From Vibrio cyclitrophicus (GTDB lineage Bacteria > Pseudomonadota > Gammaproteobacteria > Enterobacterales > Vibrionaceae), in the NCBI RefSeq assembly GCF_024347435.1, contig NZ_AP025480.1, positions 3,224,001 to 3,288,000 of the forward strand: 64,000 nt of DNA, in the 5' to 3' direction. The number at the start of each line of letters is the position of its first letter. Position 1 is the stretch's first letter. Under the pieces are notes generated by a model, which saw nothing but the letters and a program-made list of their open reading frames with translations, had not been told where the DNA came from and ran no database searches. This document shows positions 1-10,515 of the stretch, piece after piece. The position numbers and the translations under genes are program-made.

Positions 1-55
1 AACTAATGCGAGTATCTGCATAATTCTGATGTTATTCACTTTTTTCGGGCACTTT

Positions 56-1622
<1,567 letters not shown>

Positions 1623-1638
1623 TTCTCTTTGTCTACAC

Positions 1639-1670
1639 AAAAAAATAGCGCTCATTGAGCGCTATTTTTT
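1639..1670 (+). terminator. Rho-independent terminator after coaD
   Basis: A perfect stem AGCGCTCA/TGAGCGCT is flanked by A and T runs, so it can act on both strands. It is nearly identical to the terminator at 2627-2656 beyond the next gene. Confidence 0.9.
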
Positions 1671-1863
1671 GATACAGATAAATTCATTGAGATCCTTACA
1701 TATTAGCCCTGACACTGCAAAACCAATGAATTAGATCATGCTAACTTCAAACACTCTTGAGGTTCGTCACAACCATAACTTCTAGCAAAGCGAACAATCA
1801 TTACAAAGAGTCAAGCGAGTGATAACATAATCTCTTGTGAACAAATACACCAATTATAGCTTT

Positions 1864-2628
1864 ATGAAATCATACTGTATTACCTTAAAAGCGAACCATT
1901 GTAGGCAAAAATCAACAGCCAATGCCCTTAAGGATGCTCAGGTTGATTTTGAGTTTTTTATCGGAGTGGATGCACGAACCGATGAACACCCTCTACTAAC
2001 AAGAGTTCACGATAGAACTTTTTTACACAATATGGGTAGACCGCATGCAACAGGGGAAGTTGGATGTTATGCAAGCCATTATCTTATTTGGCAAAAATGT
2101 ATAGAGCTAAATGAACCCATTTTAGTCTTCGAAGATCATGTAGATATTAATATCGACATATTTCGTAATACTCTGGCTATCGCCGAGCAGCATATTGAGC
2201 AGTGTGGTTTTATTCGCTTACAAGACAGTAAGAATAGACTACATTATTCAGTTGATACGTACGATACACAACATCTTGTAAAGTATTTGAAAGTTCCTCA
2301 AGGAACCGCCTGCTATGCTATATCTCCTAAAGCGGCACAAGCTTTCATCGAACAAAGTTCAACTTTTAATTATCCAGTTGATGTATTCTTAAGGAATACT
2401 TGGATTCACAAACAGCCGATGTTTGGTGTCCGTCAAGCAGGCTTACAGCGAAGCCAACAACCGTCTATTATTGGCAACCGTAAGCATAAAGGTAAAAAAA
2501 ATTACTTCGTAGCATTCATGAAAATTTTAAATAAAGTAAAAAGCATGACACTTAATCTAGCTACAAATATTTTCCATTTTTTTATTCTAAGAAAAGAGTA
2601 CAGCCCTAAATTAAAAGGGTGGAACTAA
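1864..2628 (+). CDS. Glycosyltransferase family 25 (LPS biosynthesis)
   Basis: A GT25-type enzyme, a family that adds hexoses to lipooligosaccharide or LPS outer core. Seen: an opening strand MKSYCITLKAN, the family block GEVGCYASHYLIW around residues 64-77, and the acidic motif VFEDHVDI (the ED of the DxD-like site). The C-terminus is basic and hydrophobic (FHFFILRK), suggesting membrane association. An in-frame GTG at 1837 would add nine residues; the ATG at 1864 agrees better with family N-termini, though neither has a clear ribosome site. Codon use looks more AT-rich than in its neighbours, and the gene sits alone between two near-identical terminators, as if it were an exchangeable cassette. 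Sugar specificity is unknown. Confidence 0.82.
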   Translation: MKSYCITLKANHCRQKSTANALKDAQVDFEFFIGVDARTDEHPLLTRVHDRTFLHNMGRPHATGEVGCYASHYLIWQKCIELNEPILVFEDHVDINIDIFRNTLAIAEQHIEQCGFIRLQDSKNRLHYSVDTYDTQHLVKYLKVPQGTACYAISPKAAQAFIEQSSTFNYPVDVFLRNTWIHKQPMFGVRQAGLQRSQQPSIIGNRKHKGKKNYFVAFMKILNKVKSMTLNLATNIFHFFILRKEYSPKLKGWN

Positions 2629-2656
2629 AAATAGCGCTCAGTGAGCGCTATTTTTT
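2627..2656. terminator. Bidirectional terminator between GT25 and epimerase genes
   Basis: The stem AGCGCTCA/TGAGCGCT with flanking A and T runs overlaps the stop of the GT25 gene. It can serve that gene on plus and the epimerase gene (ending at 2676) on minus. Confidence 0.88.
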
Positions 2657-2675
2657 ATTCAAAGTTTATCAATGA

Positions 2676-3680
2676 CTACAGCGAGTAATAGGCTTTATAC
2701 CAATCCGCGAAAGCTTTCGCCCCCTCTTGGATCTTCACTTGAGGTTTATAGCCAACCGCTTCAAACAAATCTTCCGTATCAGCGTAAGTCGCGTACACAT
2801 CACCAGGCTGCATTGGCATGAAGTTCTTTTTCGCTTCAACACCTAGAGCACCTTCTAATGCTTCGATGTAATCCATTAATTTAACCGGGCTGCCATGACC
2901 GATGTTAAACACGCGATACGGAGCAGAACTGGTTGCTGGTGACCCTTGCTCAACGGTCCAATCTGGTTGCTTGGCTGGAATACGATCTTGAACACGAATA
3001 ATACCTTCAACAATATCATCGATATAAGTGAAGTCACGCATCATGTCGCCGTTGTTATAAATGTCGATTTCTTTGCCCGCTACGATTAGATTCGCAAACT
3101 TGAACATCGCCATATCAGGGCGACTCCAAGGGCCGTAAACCGTAAAGAAGCGAAGACCTGTCGTTGGTACGTCGTATAAATGAGAATAGGTATGCGCCAT
3201 CAACTCATTCGACTTCTTAGTCGCGGCGTACAGTGAAATCGGGTGATCAACACTGTCTGCTGTATGGAATGGCATTTTTTGATTCAAGCCATAAACGGAA
3301 CTCGATGAAGCATAAACGAGGTGTTCAACTTTGTTATGGCGACAGCCTTCCAAAATAGCTAAGTGACCAACAAGGTTGCTATCAGCATAAGCCATTGGGT
3401 TATCGATTGAGTAACGAACGCCAGCTTGCGCCGCTAAGTGAATAACGCGGTCAAATTTTTGCTGTGCAAAAAGCTCAGCGATACCTTCTCTATCAGCAAG
3501 ATCCAGCTCGATAAAGGTTAGGTTTTCATGCTCGATACGTTTCAGACGGTCATGCTTTAAAGAGACTTCGTAGTAGTCATTTAGGTTATCAATACCAACA
3601 ACCTCATCTCCTGCCGCACATAGTCGCTCTGAAACTGCAGAGCCAATAAAACCAGCAACGCCAGTTACTAAATATTTCAT
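2676..3680 (-). CDS. NAD-dependent epimerase, UDP-glucuronate 4-epimerase type
   Basis: A short-chain dehydrogenase/reductase-family nucleotide-sugar epimerase. Seen: the Rossmann motif TGVAGFIG at residues 6-13, an active-site YAATKKS (YxxxK) near residue 150, and the preceding SSSSVYG with the catalytic serine. Length (334 residues) and the sequence around GIDNLNDYYEVSLK are typical of the UDP-glucuronate 4-epimerases found in Vibrio and other capsule or LPS producers, giving UDP-galacturonate. Such genes supply acidic sugars for surface polysaccharide and fit the nearby glycosyltransferases. Substrate assignment is by family likeness; a UDP-glucose or UDP-GlcNAc epimerase is less likely. 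Confidence 0.85.
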   Translation of the reverse strand: MKYLVTGVAGFIGSAVSERLCAAGDEVVGIDNLNDYYEVSLKHDRLKRIEHENLTFIELDLADREGIAELFAQQKFDRVIHLAAQAGVRYSIDNPMAYADSNLVGHLAILEGCRHNKVEHLVYASSSSVYGLNQKMPFHTADSVDHPISLYAATKKSNELMAHTYSHLYDVPTTGLRFFTVYGPWSRPDMAMFKFANLIVAGKEIDIYNNGDMMRDFTYIDDIVEGIIRVQDRIPAKQPDWTVEQGSPATSSAPYRVFNIGHGSPVKLMDYIEALEGALGVEAKKNFMPMQPGDVYATYADTEDLFEAVGYKPQVKIQEGAKAFADWYKAYYSL

Positions 3681-3771
3681 TCTACTATTCTCAATTCGTA
3701 TAATTATTGCAATTGTAGCTACTAGACCGAATATCTACTAGCTTAAAAAGGTGAACATAGGTTCAGTTTTT

Positions 3772-4581
3772 CTATACCTGACATTGAGAGCAAAAAAACG
3801 TATTCCTTTGTCCTATCTTTTGCTCTTCAAGCTTCTCACCACAAGTAGGGCACTTTTCACCAGCTTTACCGTAAACTTGCAGTTCTTGCGCGAAATATCC
3901 AGGCTTGCCATCTGCTTGTGAGAAATCTTTTAGGGTAGTCCCACCTTGTTCGATAGCCGTCGCAAGTACTTGTTTGATCTCATCGGTTAACAAGATCCAT
4001 TCTTCTTTTGTTACTTTGCTTGCAGGACGCAAAGGACTAATACGTGAAGAAAATAGCGCTTCATTGGCGTAGATATTTCCGACGCCCACCACTACTTTAT
4101 TGTCCATGATGAACTGCTTTACGGCCACTTTACGTTTTTCTGCCTTCTCGGCTATGTAGTCAGCGTTAAAGTCGTCCGTTAACGGTTCAGGGCCAGAACC
4201 AAGCAAAACTGAATGGATTTCATCGGGTGCTGACCACAACCAAGCACCAAAGCGACGCGGGTCGTTGTAGCGCAGCACTTTGCCATTGGTGAGCTTAAGA
4301 TCCACGTGATCGTGCTTTGCTGGCGGGAAGTCCGCATCTAACACGCGCAATGAGCCAGACATACCAAGGTGAACAATGGCAGTGCCCATATCGGTTTCAA
4401 TCAATAGGTACTTTGCACGACGCGAGATGGAACGAATCACCTGCCCCTCTAGCTTTTTAAGCTTTTGTGGAATATCCCAGCGCAGCTTAGGTGTGCGAAA
4501 GGTAAGGGTTTTAATAGTCTCGCCGACTAAATGAGGCGAGATCCCCATGCGGCTTACTTCGACTTCGGGTAATTCAGGCAT
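3772..4581 (-). CDS. mutM: Formamidopyrimidine-DNA glycosylase
   Basis: MutM (Fpg) excises 8-oxoguanine and formamidopyrimidines and nicks the DNA by beta/delta-elimination. Seen: the invariant N-terminus PELPEVE with catalytic Pro after Met removal and Glu beside it, a lysine in the RRAKYLL segment near residue 57, and a C-terminal zinc finger with two CxxC pairs (CPTC and CSQC). The length of 269 matches E. coli. It is read in the same direction as the upstream small membrane-protein gene with a three-base gap, so the two are probably cotranscribed. The rpmB-rpmG operon lies further upstream, as in E. coli. Confidence 0.97.
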   Translation of the reverse strand: MPELPEVEVSRMGISPHLVGETIKTLTFRTPKLRWDIPQKLKKLEGQVIRSISRRAKYLLIETDMGTAIVHLGMSGSLRVLDADFPPAKHDHVDLKLTNGKVLRYNDPRRFGAWLWSAPDEIHSVLLGSGPEPLTDDFNADYIAEKAEKRKVAVKQFIMDNKVVVGVGNIYANEALFSSRISPLRPASKVTKEEWILLTDEIKQVLATAIEQGGTTLKDFSQADGKPGYFAQELQVYGKAGEKCPTCGEKLEEQKIGQRNTFFCSQCQV

Positions 4582-4584
4582 AGT

Positions 4585-5109
4585 TTAGTCGTCCGATTCT
4601 GAGGAGTTGTTCGAGCTGAGACTTGGAAACAGGTAGCTCTCTTCAATAGACACCGCCAACCACTGATCATTCCAGTTCTTTAACAACCAAAACTCCGGCA
4701 ATTGATAATAGGTAATACGCTGGGGCTCTTCTTGGTCTTGATACCATACTTCGATGGTGTGTGGTGTATTTAATCGAGGTGTAAGGTCGGTGTAGGTCGG
4801 TGTGTCGACTTTGGTTCCCACAAGCTCTTTCCAGCGCTGTGACAGCTCTTTTGCAGTGGTGGTTTGAGGGAGGTCTGTTCCCTTGAACTGATAAACCCAA
4901 TGATTGCCTTGTTGAATGACAGACCACTTGGCAAAGTGCAAGGCTTGAAGTTCTGCTGCTGGGTTAAGAAGATAAGGATAAGGGCTATCAACCTGCGGCT
5001 CAGGTTCGATAAGGTACGCTTTGATCAATGTTGGGAGGTTCAACACCCCAATAAAAGCGATCACGCTTAGCATGAGTATATTGTTCCATCGGCGTCCACG
5101 ATATCTCAT
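4585..5109 (-). CDS. Conserved hypothetical single-pass membrane protein
   Basis: No function is recognised. Seen: 174 residues, a basic start (MRYRGRRWNN), one hydrophobic segment at about residues 11-31 (ILMLSVIAFIGVLNLPTLIK), then a soluble domain rich in W, Y and Q and an acidic serine-rich tail. This predicts an N-in anchor with the rest in the periplasm. The gene ends three bases before mutM and likely shares its transcript. Part of its soluble domain has a WSVIQQG...WVYQF pattern, suggesting beta strands, but this matches no family I can name. Confidence 0.7.
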   Translation of the reverse strand: MRYRGRRWNNILMLSVIAFIGVLNLPTLIKAYLIEPEPQVDSPYPYLLNPAAELQALHFAKWSVIQQGNHWVYQFKGTDLPQTTTAKELSQRWKELVGTKVDTPTYTDLTPRLNTPHTIEVWYQDQEEPQRITYYQLPEFWLLKNWNDQWLAVSIEESYLFPSLSSNNSSESDD

Positions 5110-5273
5110 CTGATTCTGCTCATCTAACCTATTGAGTAATCAGTATATCGTGAAAGTAGGAAGACTTTCTATGTTGAGTGGTTTTCTGTCAAATATGTCC
5201 TATACCCGTACGCCCTCTACTCATTAGGTGCGATATCAGCCAAGGATTGTTGAGTAGCTCAAATTTTAGATAT

Positions 5274-5303
5274 AAAAAAACCCAGCGATTAAGCTGGGTT
5301 TTT
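5274..5303 (-). terminator. Terminator of the rpmB-rpmG operon
   Basis: The stem CCCAGC/GCTGGG with short AT extensions is followed, read on minus, by a run of T residues. It lies about 40 bases beyond the rpmG stop. Confidence 0.9.
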
Positions 5304-5344
5304 CAATTCTTTCTTCTACTGAAGAAGAGCAAAAAAAGCATCAA

Positions 5345-5512
5345 TTACTTGATTTTAGCTTCTTTGTACATAACGTGTTGGCGAACTACTGGATCAAACT
5401 TTTTGATCTCAAATTTGCCTGGCATGTTACGCTTGTTCTTATCAGTTGTGTAGAAGTGACCAGTACCTGCAGAAGATACTAGACGAATTTTCTCACGAAT
5501 GCCTTTAGCCAT
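5345..5512 (-). CDS. rpmG: 50S ribosomal protein L33
   Basis: L33 is a small protein of the large ribosomal subunit near the E site. The minus strand here encodes 55 residues beginning [19 protein letters not shown] and ending [14 protein letters not shown], which matches E. coli RpmG along its full length. It has no zinc-binding cysteines, so it is the Zn-independent (C-minus) form. It lies 13 bases after rpmB in the usual rpmB-rpmG operon and is followed by a strong terminator. Confidence 0.97.
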   Translation of the reverse strand: MAKGIREKIRLVSSAGTGHFYTTDKNKRNMPGKFEIKKFDPVVRQHVMYKEAKIK

Positions 5513-5525
5513 TGCTTAATTCCTC

Positions 5526-5762
5526 TTAAACGTTTTCGCCACGTGCACGGATATCAACAAGAACAGCATCGATGCCTTTCTTATCAATGATACGCATGCC
5601 TTTAGCAGTTAGACGTAGTTTAACAAAACGTTTTTCGCTCTCTACCCAGAAACGATGAGTTTGTAGGTTCGGCAGAAAACGGCGCTTAGTAGCATTGCGT
5701 GCGTGTGAACGGTTGTTACCCGTTACTGGACGCTTACCAGTTACTTGGCATACTCGGGACAT
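5526..5762 (-). CDS. rpmB: 50S ribosomal protein L28
   Basis: L28 of the large subunit, 78 residues, starting [17 protein letters not shown] and ending ARGENV, as in E. coli. The start at 5762 is chosen over an in-frame upstream ATG at 5777 because it gives the exact family N-terminus and has GGAG about nine bases upstream. The first gene of the rpmB-rpmG operon; a near-consensus sigma70 promoter with a GC-rich discriminator lies 120-150 bases upstream, fitting growth-rate and stringent control. Confidence 0.97.
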   Translation of the reverse strand: MSRVCQVTGKRPVTGNNRSHARNATKRRFLPNLQTHRFWVESEKRFVKLRLTAKGMRIIDKKGIDAVLVDIRARGENV

Positions 5763-5882
5763 GAATGTCTTCTCCAATCGTTTCAGCTCGATATCAACCT
5801 TGGTGGCCGAACCTCTCTATCAATTAAAATAGAAGGTAAAAACCGTTATGGAAAATCCATACAAGGCTATCAAAGGTCGCGC

Positions 5883-5911
5883 ATTATACTAACTTGACAC
5901 GCATTGCTCAA
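5883..5911 (-). promoter_or_regulatory. Sigma70 promoter of rpmB-rpmG
   Basis: On the minus strand: -35 TTGAGC (5906-5911), 17-base spacer, -10 TATAAT (5883-5888), then GCGCGACC as discriminator and start region. The GC-rich discriminator is typical of stringently controlled ribosomal promoters. The interval between this promoter and the TnpB gene (5912-6088) holds only a weak hairpin near 5930-5955. Confidence 0.85.
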
Positions 5912-6088
5912 GACCCGAACAGATCCTTTTTACGGATTTCGTGATCTTTTTTTGTGCAGCGCAGCTTGCTTGAGTAATCAGAGCTGATTTTAGGTCTAAA
6001 AATGTGGGCGGAATAATAGCAGATTTAACGCAACTAACAACCTAAAATGTGAATGAACTACTTATGTGTAAAACATGAGCTTCCAAAA

Positions 6089-6104
6089 AGCAGCTTTAGC
6101 CGCT
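6089..6104 (-). repeat. Subterminal hairpin at the 3' end of the TnpB gene
   Basis: On minus the sequence AGCGGC-TAAA-GCTGCT folds into a short stem overlapping the tnpB stop codon. IS200/IS605-family elements carry such hairpins at their ends, and the guide RNA (omega RNA) of TnpB runs through this region. The exact element end is not visible. Confidence 0.45.
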
Positions 6105-7473
6105 AATTTTTCTTTTTTGACGCTTCATGAGCACAGCTAGTCGAGCTTTTGACTCGGCCAGTCTTACGATTGCCTCCACATCCACTATCTGACTTAGTTC
6201 GTAGAACTCCATCATCAGACAACACCGTTCCAGTGTCTAAAATTAAGTTAATTGCCCGTTTCTTAATAACCAAAGATGCGTTGTTATCTGCATTGTCAGT
6301 GTTGCCACAGTTACCGCACACAAATAAGTCTTGCGTTCTACGGTTGTCGGGATGAGTGTGACCGCACTTAGCGCACTCCTGACTGGTATAAGCTGGGTTT
6401 ACTTTGAATACGGCTTTACCTGCTTGATAAGCCTTGTATTTGGTATAGGTTTCTATGATGTACCAACCAACGTTAAGGATAGACTTGTTCAACCCTGCCT
6501 TTTGTTTGGCTTTGTTAGATACATATCTGCCTTGTACGTCTTGCTTTGCCTTTGGCTTGCGCGTCATGCTTGAGACTCTCAAAGCTTCGAACACAATGAC
6601 CTTTGCTTCACTATCGACTAATGAGCGACTAGTTTTATGTGCAAAATCATTACGGATATTGCCCTTTTTAGCATAATGCGTAGCAATGCGATGCTTGGTT
6701 TTATTTCTTCGGTTTGAACCTTTGATTTGACGTGCTAGCTTACGTTGAAGTCGCTTTATGTACCGATCAGTTTTGGTCATGTTCTTTTTCTGATTATCAG
6801 AAAAATCGAATTCTCTTGAACCAGTATGTACCGGAATAGCAACACCACGGTCTACTCCTATTGTGTGTTCCTCCAGAAACTCTTTTGTTGAACCTTGCAG
6901 GAACGCCAAATGCTCAGCATTGCTTGATAACTCATCCTCACTCTTACTATCCTCATAACAGAAAGACACATAATATTGACCACGCTCTTTTCTCACATAC
7001 AGCGATTTCGGGATCTCAAATTTGCTATGCACCTTAAAAGATAAGTAGCCGATATTATTAGTCTTAGTCCCAATGAATAGGCGCAAATTACCATCTTCGC
7101 AGCGGTCGAAGCGGAACACTTCGCGAGTAAGATAGATACTACCGCGATCAGTTTTAGGTTTACGCTTAGGTCGCCCACACGTGCCTTTCATGAACTTCTG
7201 ATAAGTCTGATACCAGTTCACTGCGCTATTGCGGATAATTTGACTAGGGCATAGGTAGAGCCAGGGAGAGAGTTCTTTTGATTTAAATTGCGATGCTTTC
7301 TGATCGATTGGTGCATAAGTACCAATTGGGTAATACTTACTTGCAAAAGTACGGTAATACTTTTCTTCGTCTACCTTGGCATTCCAAATACTACGCGCAC
7401 AACCCATCCACTGACTTAATACCAGTTTTTGATTTGATGTAGGGTTGGCGCGTAGCTTGATGCCGGTTAACAA
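6103..7473 (-). CDS. TnpB-type RNA-guided nuclease (IS605 OrfB family)
   Basis: A full-length TnpB, the Cas12-ancestor nuclease of IS200/IS605 elements, which cuts DNA using an RNA made from its own 3' end. Seen: the N-terminal helix-turn-helix domain (about residues 1-70), RuvC catalytic residues D208 (TIGVDRG), E296 (VFEAL) and D396 (NADNNAS), and the zinc ribbon C367/C370/C386/C389. At 456 residues it is somewhat longer than many relatives but looks intact. Translation appears to begin at TTG 7473, with GAGG about ten bases upstream; no ATG fits the family start. No TnpA transposase is nearby, so it is a TnpB-only (IS1341-like) insertion or a domesticated copy. It separates rpmB from radC, which are neighbours in relatives. 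A LexA-box-like site lies 24 bases upstream. Confidence 0.9.
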   Translation of the reverse strand: MLTGIKLRANPTSNQKLVLSQWMGCARSIWNAKVDEEKYYRTFASKYYPIGTYAPIDQKASQFKSKELSPWLYLCPSQIIRNSAVNWYQTYQKFMKGTCGRPKRKPKTDRGSIYLTREVFRFDRCEDGNLRLFIGTKTNNIGYLSFKVHSKFEIPKSLYVRKERGQYYVSFCYEDSKSEDELSSNAEHLAFLQGSTKEFLEEHTIGVDRGVAIPVHTGSREFDFSDNQKKNMTKTDRYIKRLQRKLARQIKGSNRRNKTKHRIATHYAKKGNIRNDFAHKTSRSLVDSEAKVIVFEALRVSSMTRKPKAKQDVQGRYVSNKAKQKAGLNKSILNVGWYIIETYTKYKAYQAGKAVFKVNPAYTSQECAKCGHTHPDNRRTQDLFVCGNCGNTDNADNNASLVIKKRAINLILDTGTVLSDDGVLRTKSDSGCGGNRKTGRVKSSTSCAHEASKKKN

Positions 7474-7496
7474 CGAATTTTCACCTCAGCCCTATG

Positions 7497-7512
7497 CTGT
7501 GTATATAAACAG
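7497..7512 (-). promoter_or_regulatory. Candidate LexA (SOS) box upstream of tnpB
   Basis: CTGT-N8-ACAG with an AT-rich core; the plus strand reads TGCTGTGTATATAAACAGTA including flanks, a close match to the gammaproteobacterial SOS box. It lies 24-39 bases before the tnpB start codon, where it would overlap the promoter. Whether it belongs to the element or to the native radC-rpmB spacer is unknown. Confidence 0.6.
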
Positions 7513-7614
7513 TAATTTATCATAAGATTGAGTGAAGGAAAATAGGCCACTTTGCTACTCGTGAGCTCTTGCTTTACTCACTCCTAATGACACGAGATTG
7601 CACAAGCATCATCT

Positions 7615-8289
7615 TCAAATCCATCCACGCTCTGCAAAAGAGACAACTTCGCCGTCTCCAACCACAAAATGGTCGAGAACTCGGATGTCCACCAGCGCTA
7701 ATGCATCGGTTAATCTGCGTGTAATTCTCCTATCGGCTTGGCTTGGCTCCGCGACTCCAGAAGGATGGTTATGCGCTAAGATTAATGCCGCCGCATTATG
7801 ATGAAGTGCCCGTTTAACCACTTCTCGTGGGTAAACTGATGCGGCATCGATGGTTCCTTCAAACATTACCTCATCTTTTATTACCCTATTTTGGTTATCG
7901 AGGAACAATATATAGAAGGCTTCTCGCTGGCGGTCGCGTAATATGCTCGAAAGATAAAGCTTTGTATGACTCGGGCTAGTGAGTGCATCACCTCGAGATA
8001 AAGTCTCTGCGAGATAGCGCTGCGTCATCTCTAACACAGCTTGTAACTGAACATACTTGGCCTGCCCCATCCCTTTATGAGCACAAAACTCTTCCTCGGT
8101 TGCAGAAAAAAGTTGGCGCAACGAACCAAAATCTTTGATCAACTTGTCAGATAACTCTAAAACGTTCATCCCTTGTGTGCCCGTTCGCAGAAATATCGCA
8201 AGCAGTTCCGCATCACTCAAAGAATCAGGCCCTCTATTTAATAGCTTTTCTCTCGGCATCGATTCGGCAGGTATTTTATCTATTGGCAT
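7615..8289 (-). CDS. radC: RadC family JAB/MPN-domain protein
   Basis: RadC is a conserved bacterial protein once linked to DNA repair; its biochemical role is still uncertain. Seen: an N-terminal helix-hairpin-helix-like part (residues 20-100) and a C-terminal JAB/MPN metalloprotease-like domain with the metal motif LAHNHPSG and the following aspartate (PSQAD). The C-terminus ends SFAERGWI as in E. coli. The start at 8289 ([15 protein letters not shown]) gives 224 residues, the usual Vibrio length; an in-frame GTG at 8304 would add five. It is divergent from coaBC, as in E. coli. Confidence 0.95.
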   Translation of the reverse strand: MPIDKIPAESMPREKLLNRGPDSLSDAELLAIFLRTGTQGMNVLELSDKLIKDFGSLRQLFSATEEEFCAHKGMGQAKYVQLQAVLEMTQRYLAETLSRGDALTSPSHTKLYLSSILRDRQREAFYILFLDNQNRVIKDEVMFEGTIDAASVYPREVVKRALHHNAAALILAHNHPSGVAEPSQADRRITRRLTDALALVDIRVLDHFVVGDGEVVSFAERGWI

Positions 8290-8513
8290 ATAAAAGCTAA
8301 TCACTGGTCATGAACACGACCCACCACCCTAATGAGATCGTAATAAGAGATCCTTCGATAGAGATAGAAGTGGACGAGTCACTAGCAAAACCATGTAATT
8401 GATAAGTTTGATAACACCAATTTGATGAGCGTCAAATCTGTTCCGGTTCTGCTTCTAGGCACTCATCCTTTGTTCTGATATCGTAAGTCGCAGAAAAATT
8501 AAGGAACAGAATC

Positions 8514-9755
8514 ATGCAAACACAGGTTAATCCACTGAGTAACGCTGACCAACAAGGCCTAGCAGGGAAAAAAATTCTACTTGGCATTAGTGGTGGTATC
8601 GCTGCTTATAAATGTGCCGAACTGACTCGCCGCCTCATTGAACGCGGAGCACAAGTACAGGTCGTCATGACGAATGCAGCCAAGGAGTTCATCACTCCCC
8701 TCACCATGCAAGCCGTCTCAGGAAGGCCAGTGTCTGATAGTTTGCTTGATCCTGCTGCTGAGGCTTCCATGGGACACATTGAGCTCGCAAAGTGGGCTGA
8801 CTTGGTATTATTAGCACCAGCAACGGCTGACCTGATTGCACGTATGACAGCAGGCATGGGTAACGACCTACTGACCACTTTGGTTTTAGCAACCGATGCG
8901 CCAGTTGCGGTATCTCCAGCAATGAACCAACAGATGTACAGCCACCCTGCCACTCAAGAGAACATCGCAACGCTAAAACGTCGTGGCTGTGAGATCTGGG
9001 GGCCTGCGGCTGGTGAGCAAGCGTGTGGTGATGTCGGCATGGGTCGCATGCTAGAACCTATTCAGCTGGTGCACCTTTGTGAAGACTTCTTCCAACCTAA
9101 ACCGCTTGCTGGCCGTTCTGTACTTATTACTGCTGGCCCGACTCGTGAAGCCATTGACCCTGTGCGTTACATTACCAACCACAGCTCAGGCAAGATGGGT
9201 TATGCACTGGCTGAAGCGGCGGCTAAACAAGGCGCAAAGGTGACGCTAGTCAGTGGCCCAGTATCACTTGCGACACCAAGCCAAGTGACTCGTATTGATG
9301 TCGACAGCGCTCAACAGATGTTTGATGCGGTTACAGCAAGCGCTTCTCAACACGATATTTTCATCAGCTGCGCCGCGGTTGCCGATTATCGCCCTGAGTC
9401 CATCGCAGACCAAAAGCTCAAAAAGGTTGATGGTAAAGACGACATGACCATTCAAATGGTTAAGAACCCTGATATCGTCGCTTCTGTTGCTGCAATGACT
9501 GAAGACCGCCCATTTACTGTTGGGTTTGCGGCTGAAACGCAAGATGTTGAAAAATACGCGCGCGGTAAGTTAGAAAGAAAGAACCTCGACATGATTTGCG
9601 CCAATGATGTGTCTGTCGAAGGCCAAGGCTTCAATAGCAGTAACAATGAGCTGCACCTTTATTGGAAAGGTGGCGATAAATCTCTGCCGTTGGATAGCAA
9701 AGACACCCTTGGTTTCCAGATCCTCGATCAGATCCAACAGCTTATTGATGCATAA
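8514..9755 (+). CDS. coaBC: Bifunctional phosphopantothenoylcysteine decarboxylase / phosphopantothenate-cysteine ligase
   Basis: CoaBC (Dfp) joins phosphopantothenate to cysteine (CoaB, CTP-dependent) and decarboxylates the product with FMN (CoaC), steps 2 and 3 of CoA synthesis. Seen: the flavoprotein start [13 protein letters not shown], the PAMNQQM substrate motif and an [10 protein letters not shown] loop bearing the catalytic cysteine in the N-terminal half; then the CoaB half beginning [20 protein letters not shown], with [10 protein letters not shown] and the ligase NPDIVA region. At 413 residues it is a normal fusion. Divergent from radC; slmA follows after 139 bases. coaD at the left edge supplies the next pathway step. 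Confidence 0.97.
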   Translation: MQTQVNPLSNADQQGLAGKKILLGISGGIAAYKCAELTRRLIERGAQVQVVMTNAAKEFITPLTMQAVSGRPVSDSLLDPAAEASMGHIELAKWADLVLLAPATADLIARMTAGMGNDLLTTLVLATDAPVAVSPAMNQQMYSHPATQENIATLKRRGCEIWGPAAGEQACGDVGMGRMLEPIQLVHLCEDFFQPKPLAGRSVLITAGPTREAIDPVRYITNHSSGKMGYALAEAAAKQGAKVTLVSGPVSLATPSQVTRIDVDSAQQMFDAVTASASQHDIFISCAAVADYRPESIADQKLKKVDGKDDMTIQMVKNPDIVASVAAMTEDRPFTVGFAAETQDVEKYARGKLERKNLDMICANDVSVEGQGFNSSNNELHLYWKGGDKSLPLDSKDTLGFQILDQIQQLIDA

Positions 9756-9794
9756 ACGCACAAATTTGCTCTGACAATCTGCTGACACCTCTCG

Positions 9795-9834
9795 ATTCTG
9801 TTGACCTAGGGCTTACAAAACTAGGAAACAGAAT
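9795..9834. repeat. Inverted repeat between coaBC and slmA
   Basis: ATTCTGTT and CCTAG on the left pair with CTAGG and AACAGAAT on the right around a 10-base centre. There is no T run on either side, so it is a poor terminator. It lies just before the AT-rich region TTTATAATCC that may be the slmA promoter, so an operator or a leader structure is possible. Confidence 0.6.
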
Positions 9835-9894
9835 TGAATGGTGTTTATAATCCTTCTTCACTCAATCCTCATCTTTAGGAAAGGAAGTAAATAG

Positions 9895-10485
9895 ATGGCT
9901 GGTGCTCGAAAATCAAACCGTCGTGAAGAAATCCTACAAGCTCTCGCACAAATGTTGGAATCGACCGAAGGTGCTTCTCGTATCACAACGGTAAAGTTGG
10001 CCAAGCAAGTGGGTGTTTCTGAGGCTGCGTTATACCGCCACTTCCCAAGCAAAGCTCGCATGTTTGAAGGCCTAATCGAGTTCATTGAAGAAGCGTTGAT
10101 GTCTCGAATCAACCGCATTCTGGATGAAGAGAAAGACACGCTAGAGCGCATACGCCTAGTGCTACAACTTATCTTAGTTTTCTCAGAACGTAACCCAGGC
10201 CTGACTCGAATTTTATCGGGCCATGCTCTAATGTTTGAAAATGAACGCCTGCGTGATCGCATCAACCAACTTTTCGAACGCATTGAGACGCAACTTCGCC
10301 AGATCCTGCGTGAAAGAAAGCTTCGTGAAGGGAAATCATTCCCGGTTGATGAGAAAATCTTAGCCGCTCAGCTGCTCGGTCAAGTTGAAGGCAGCTTGAA
10401 TCGATTTGTTCGCTCAGACTTCAAATATCAACCGACAGAAAACTTTGATGCTTATTGGGCTCTGCTAAGCGCTCAAATTAAGTAA
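9895..10485 (+). CDS. slmA: Nucleoid occlusion factor SlmA
   Basis: SlmA is a TetR-family protein that binds specific chromosomal sites and blocks FtsZ ring assembly over the nucleoid. Seen: an N-terminal helix-turn-helix at about residues 28-55 ([22 protein letters not shown]) and an all-helical C-terminal dimer domain; its 196 residues match E. coli SlmA closely. The ribosome site AAAGGAAG is about eight bases upstream. The stop codon lies in the first unit of a 16-base tandem duplication. It probably shares a transcript with the acyltransferase gene 30 bases downstream. Confidence 0.96.
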   Translation: MAGARKSNRREEILQALAQMLESTEGASRITTVKLAKQVGVSEAALYRHFPSKARMFEGLIEFIEEALMSRINRILDEEKDTLERIRLVLQLILVFSERNPGLTRILSGHALMFENERLRDRINQLFERIETQLRQILRERKLREGKSFPVDEKILAAQLLGQVEGSLNRFVRSDFKYQPTENFDAYWALLSAQIK

Positions 10486-10511
10486 CAATCAAATTAAGTA
10501 GCAATCAAATT
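10474..10511 (+). repeat. 16-bp tandem duplication across the slmA stop codon
   Basis: Units 10474-10489 and 10490-10505 read CAAATTAAGTARCAAT (one base differs) and a third partial CAAATT follows. The first unit codes the last residues and stop of SlmA, so the extra copies lie in the short spacer before the acyltransferase gene. Confidence 0.85.
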
Positions 10512-10515
10512 CTAA

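Noticed and set aside
5178..5453. Plus-strand open frame over rpmG
   Set aside because: It is a shadow of the L33 gene and its terminator, with no ribosome site or family likeness.
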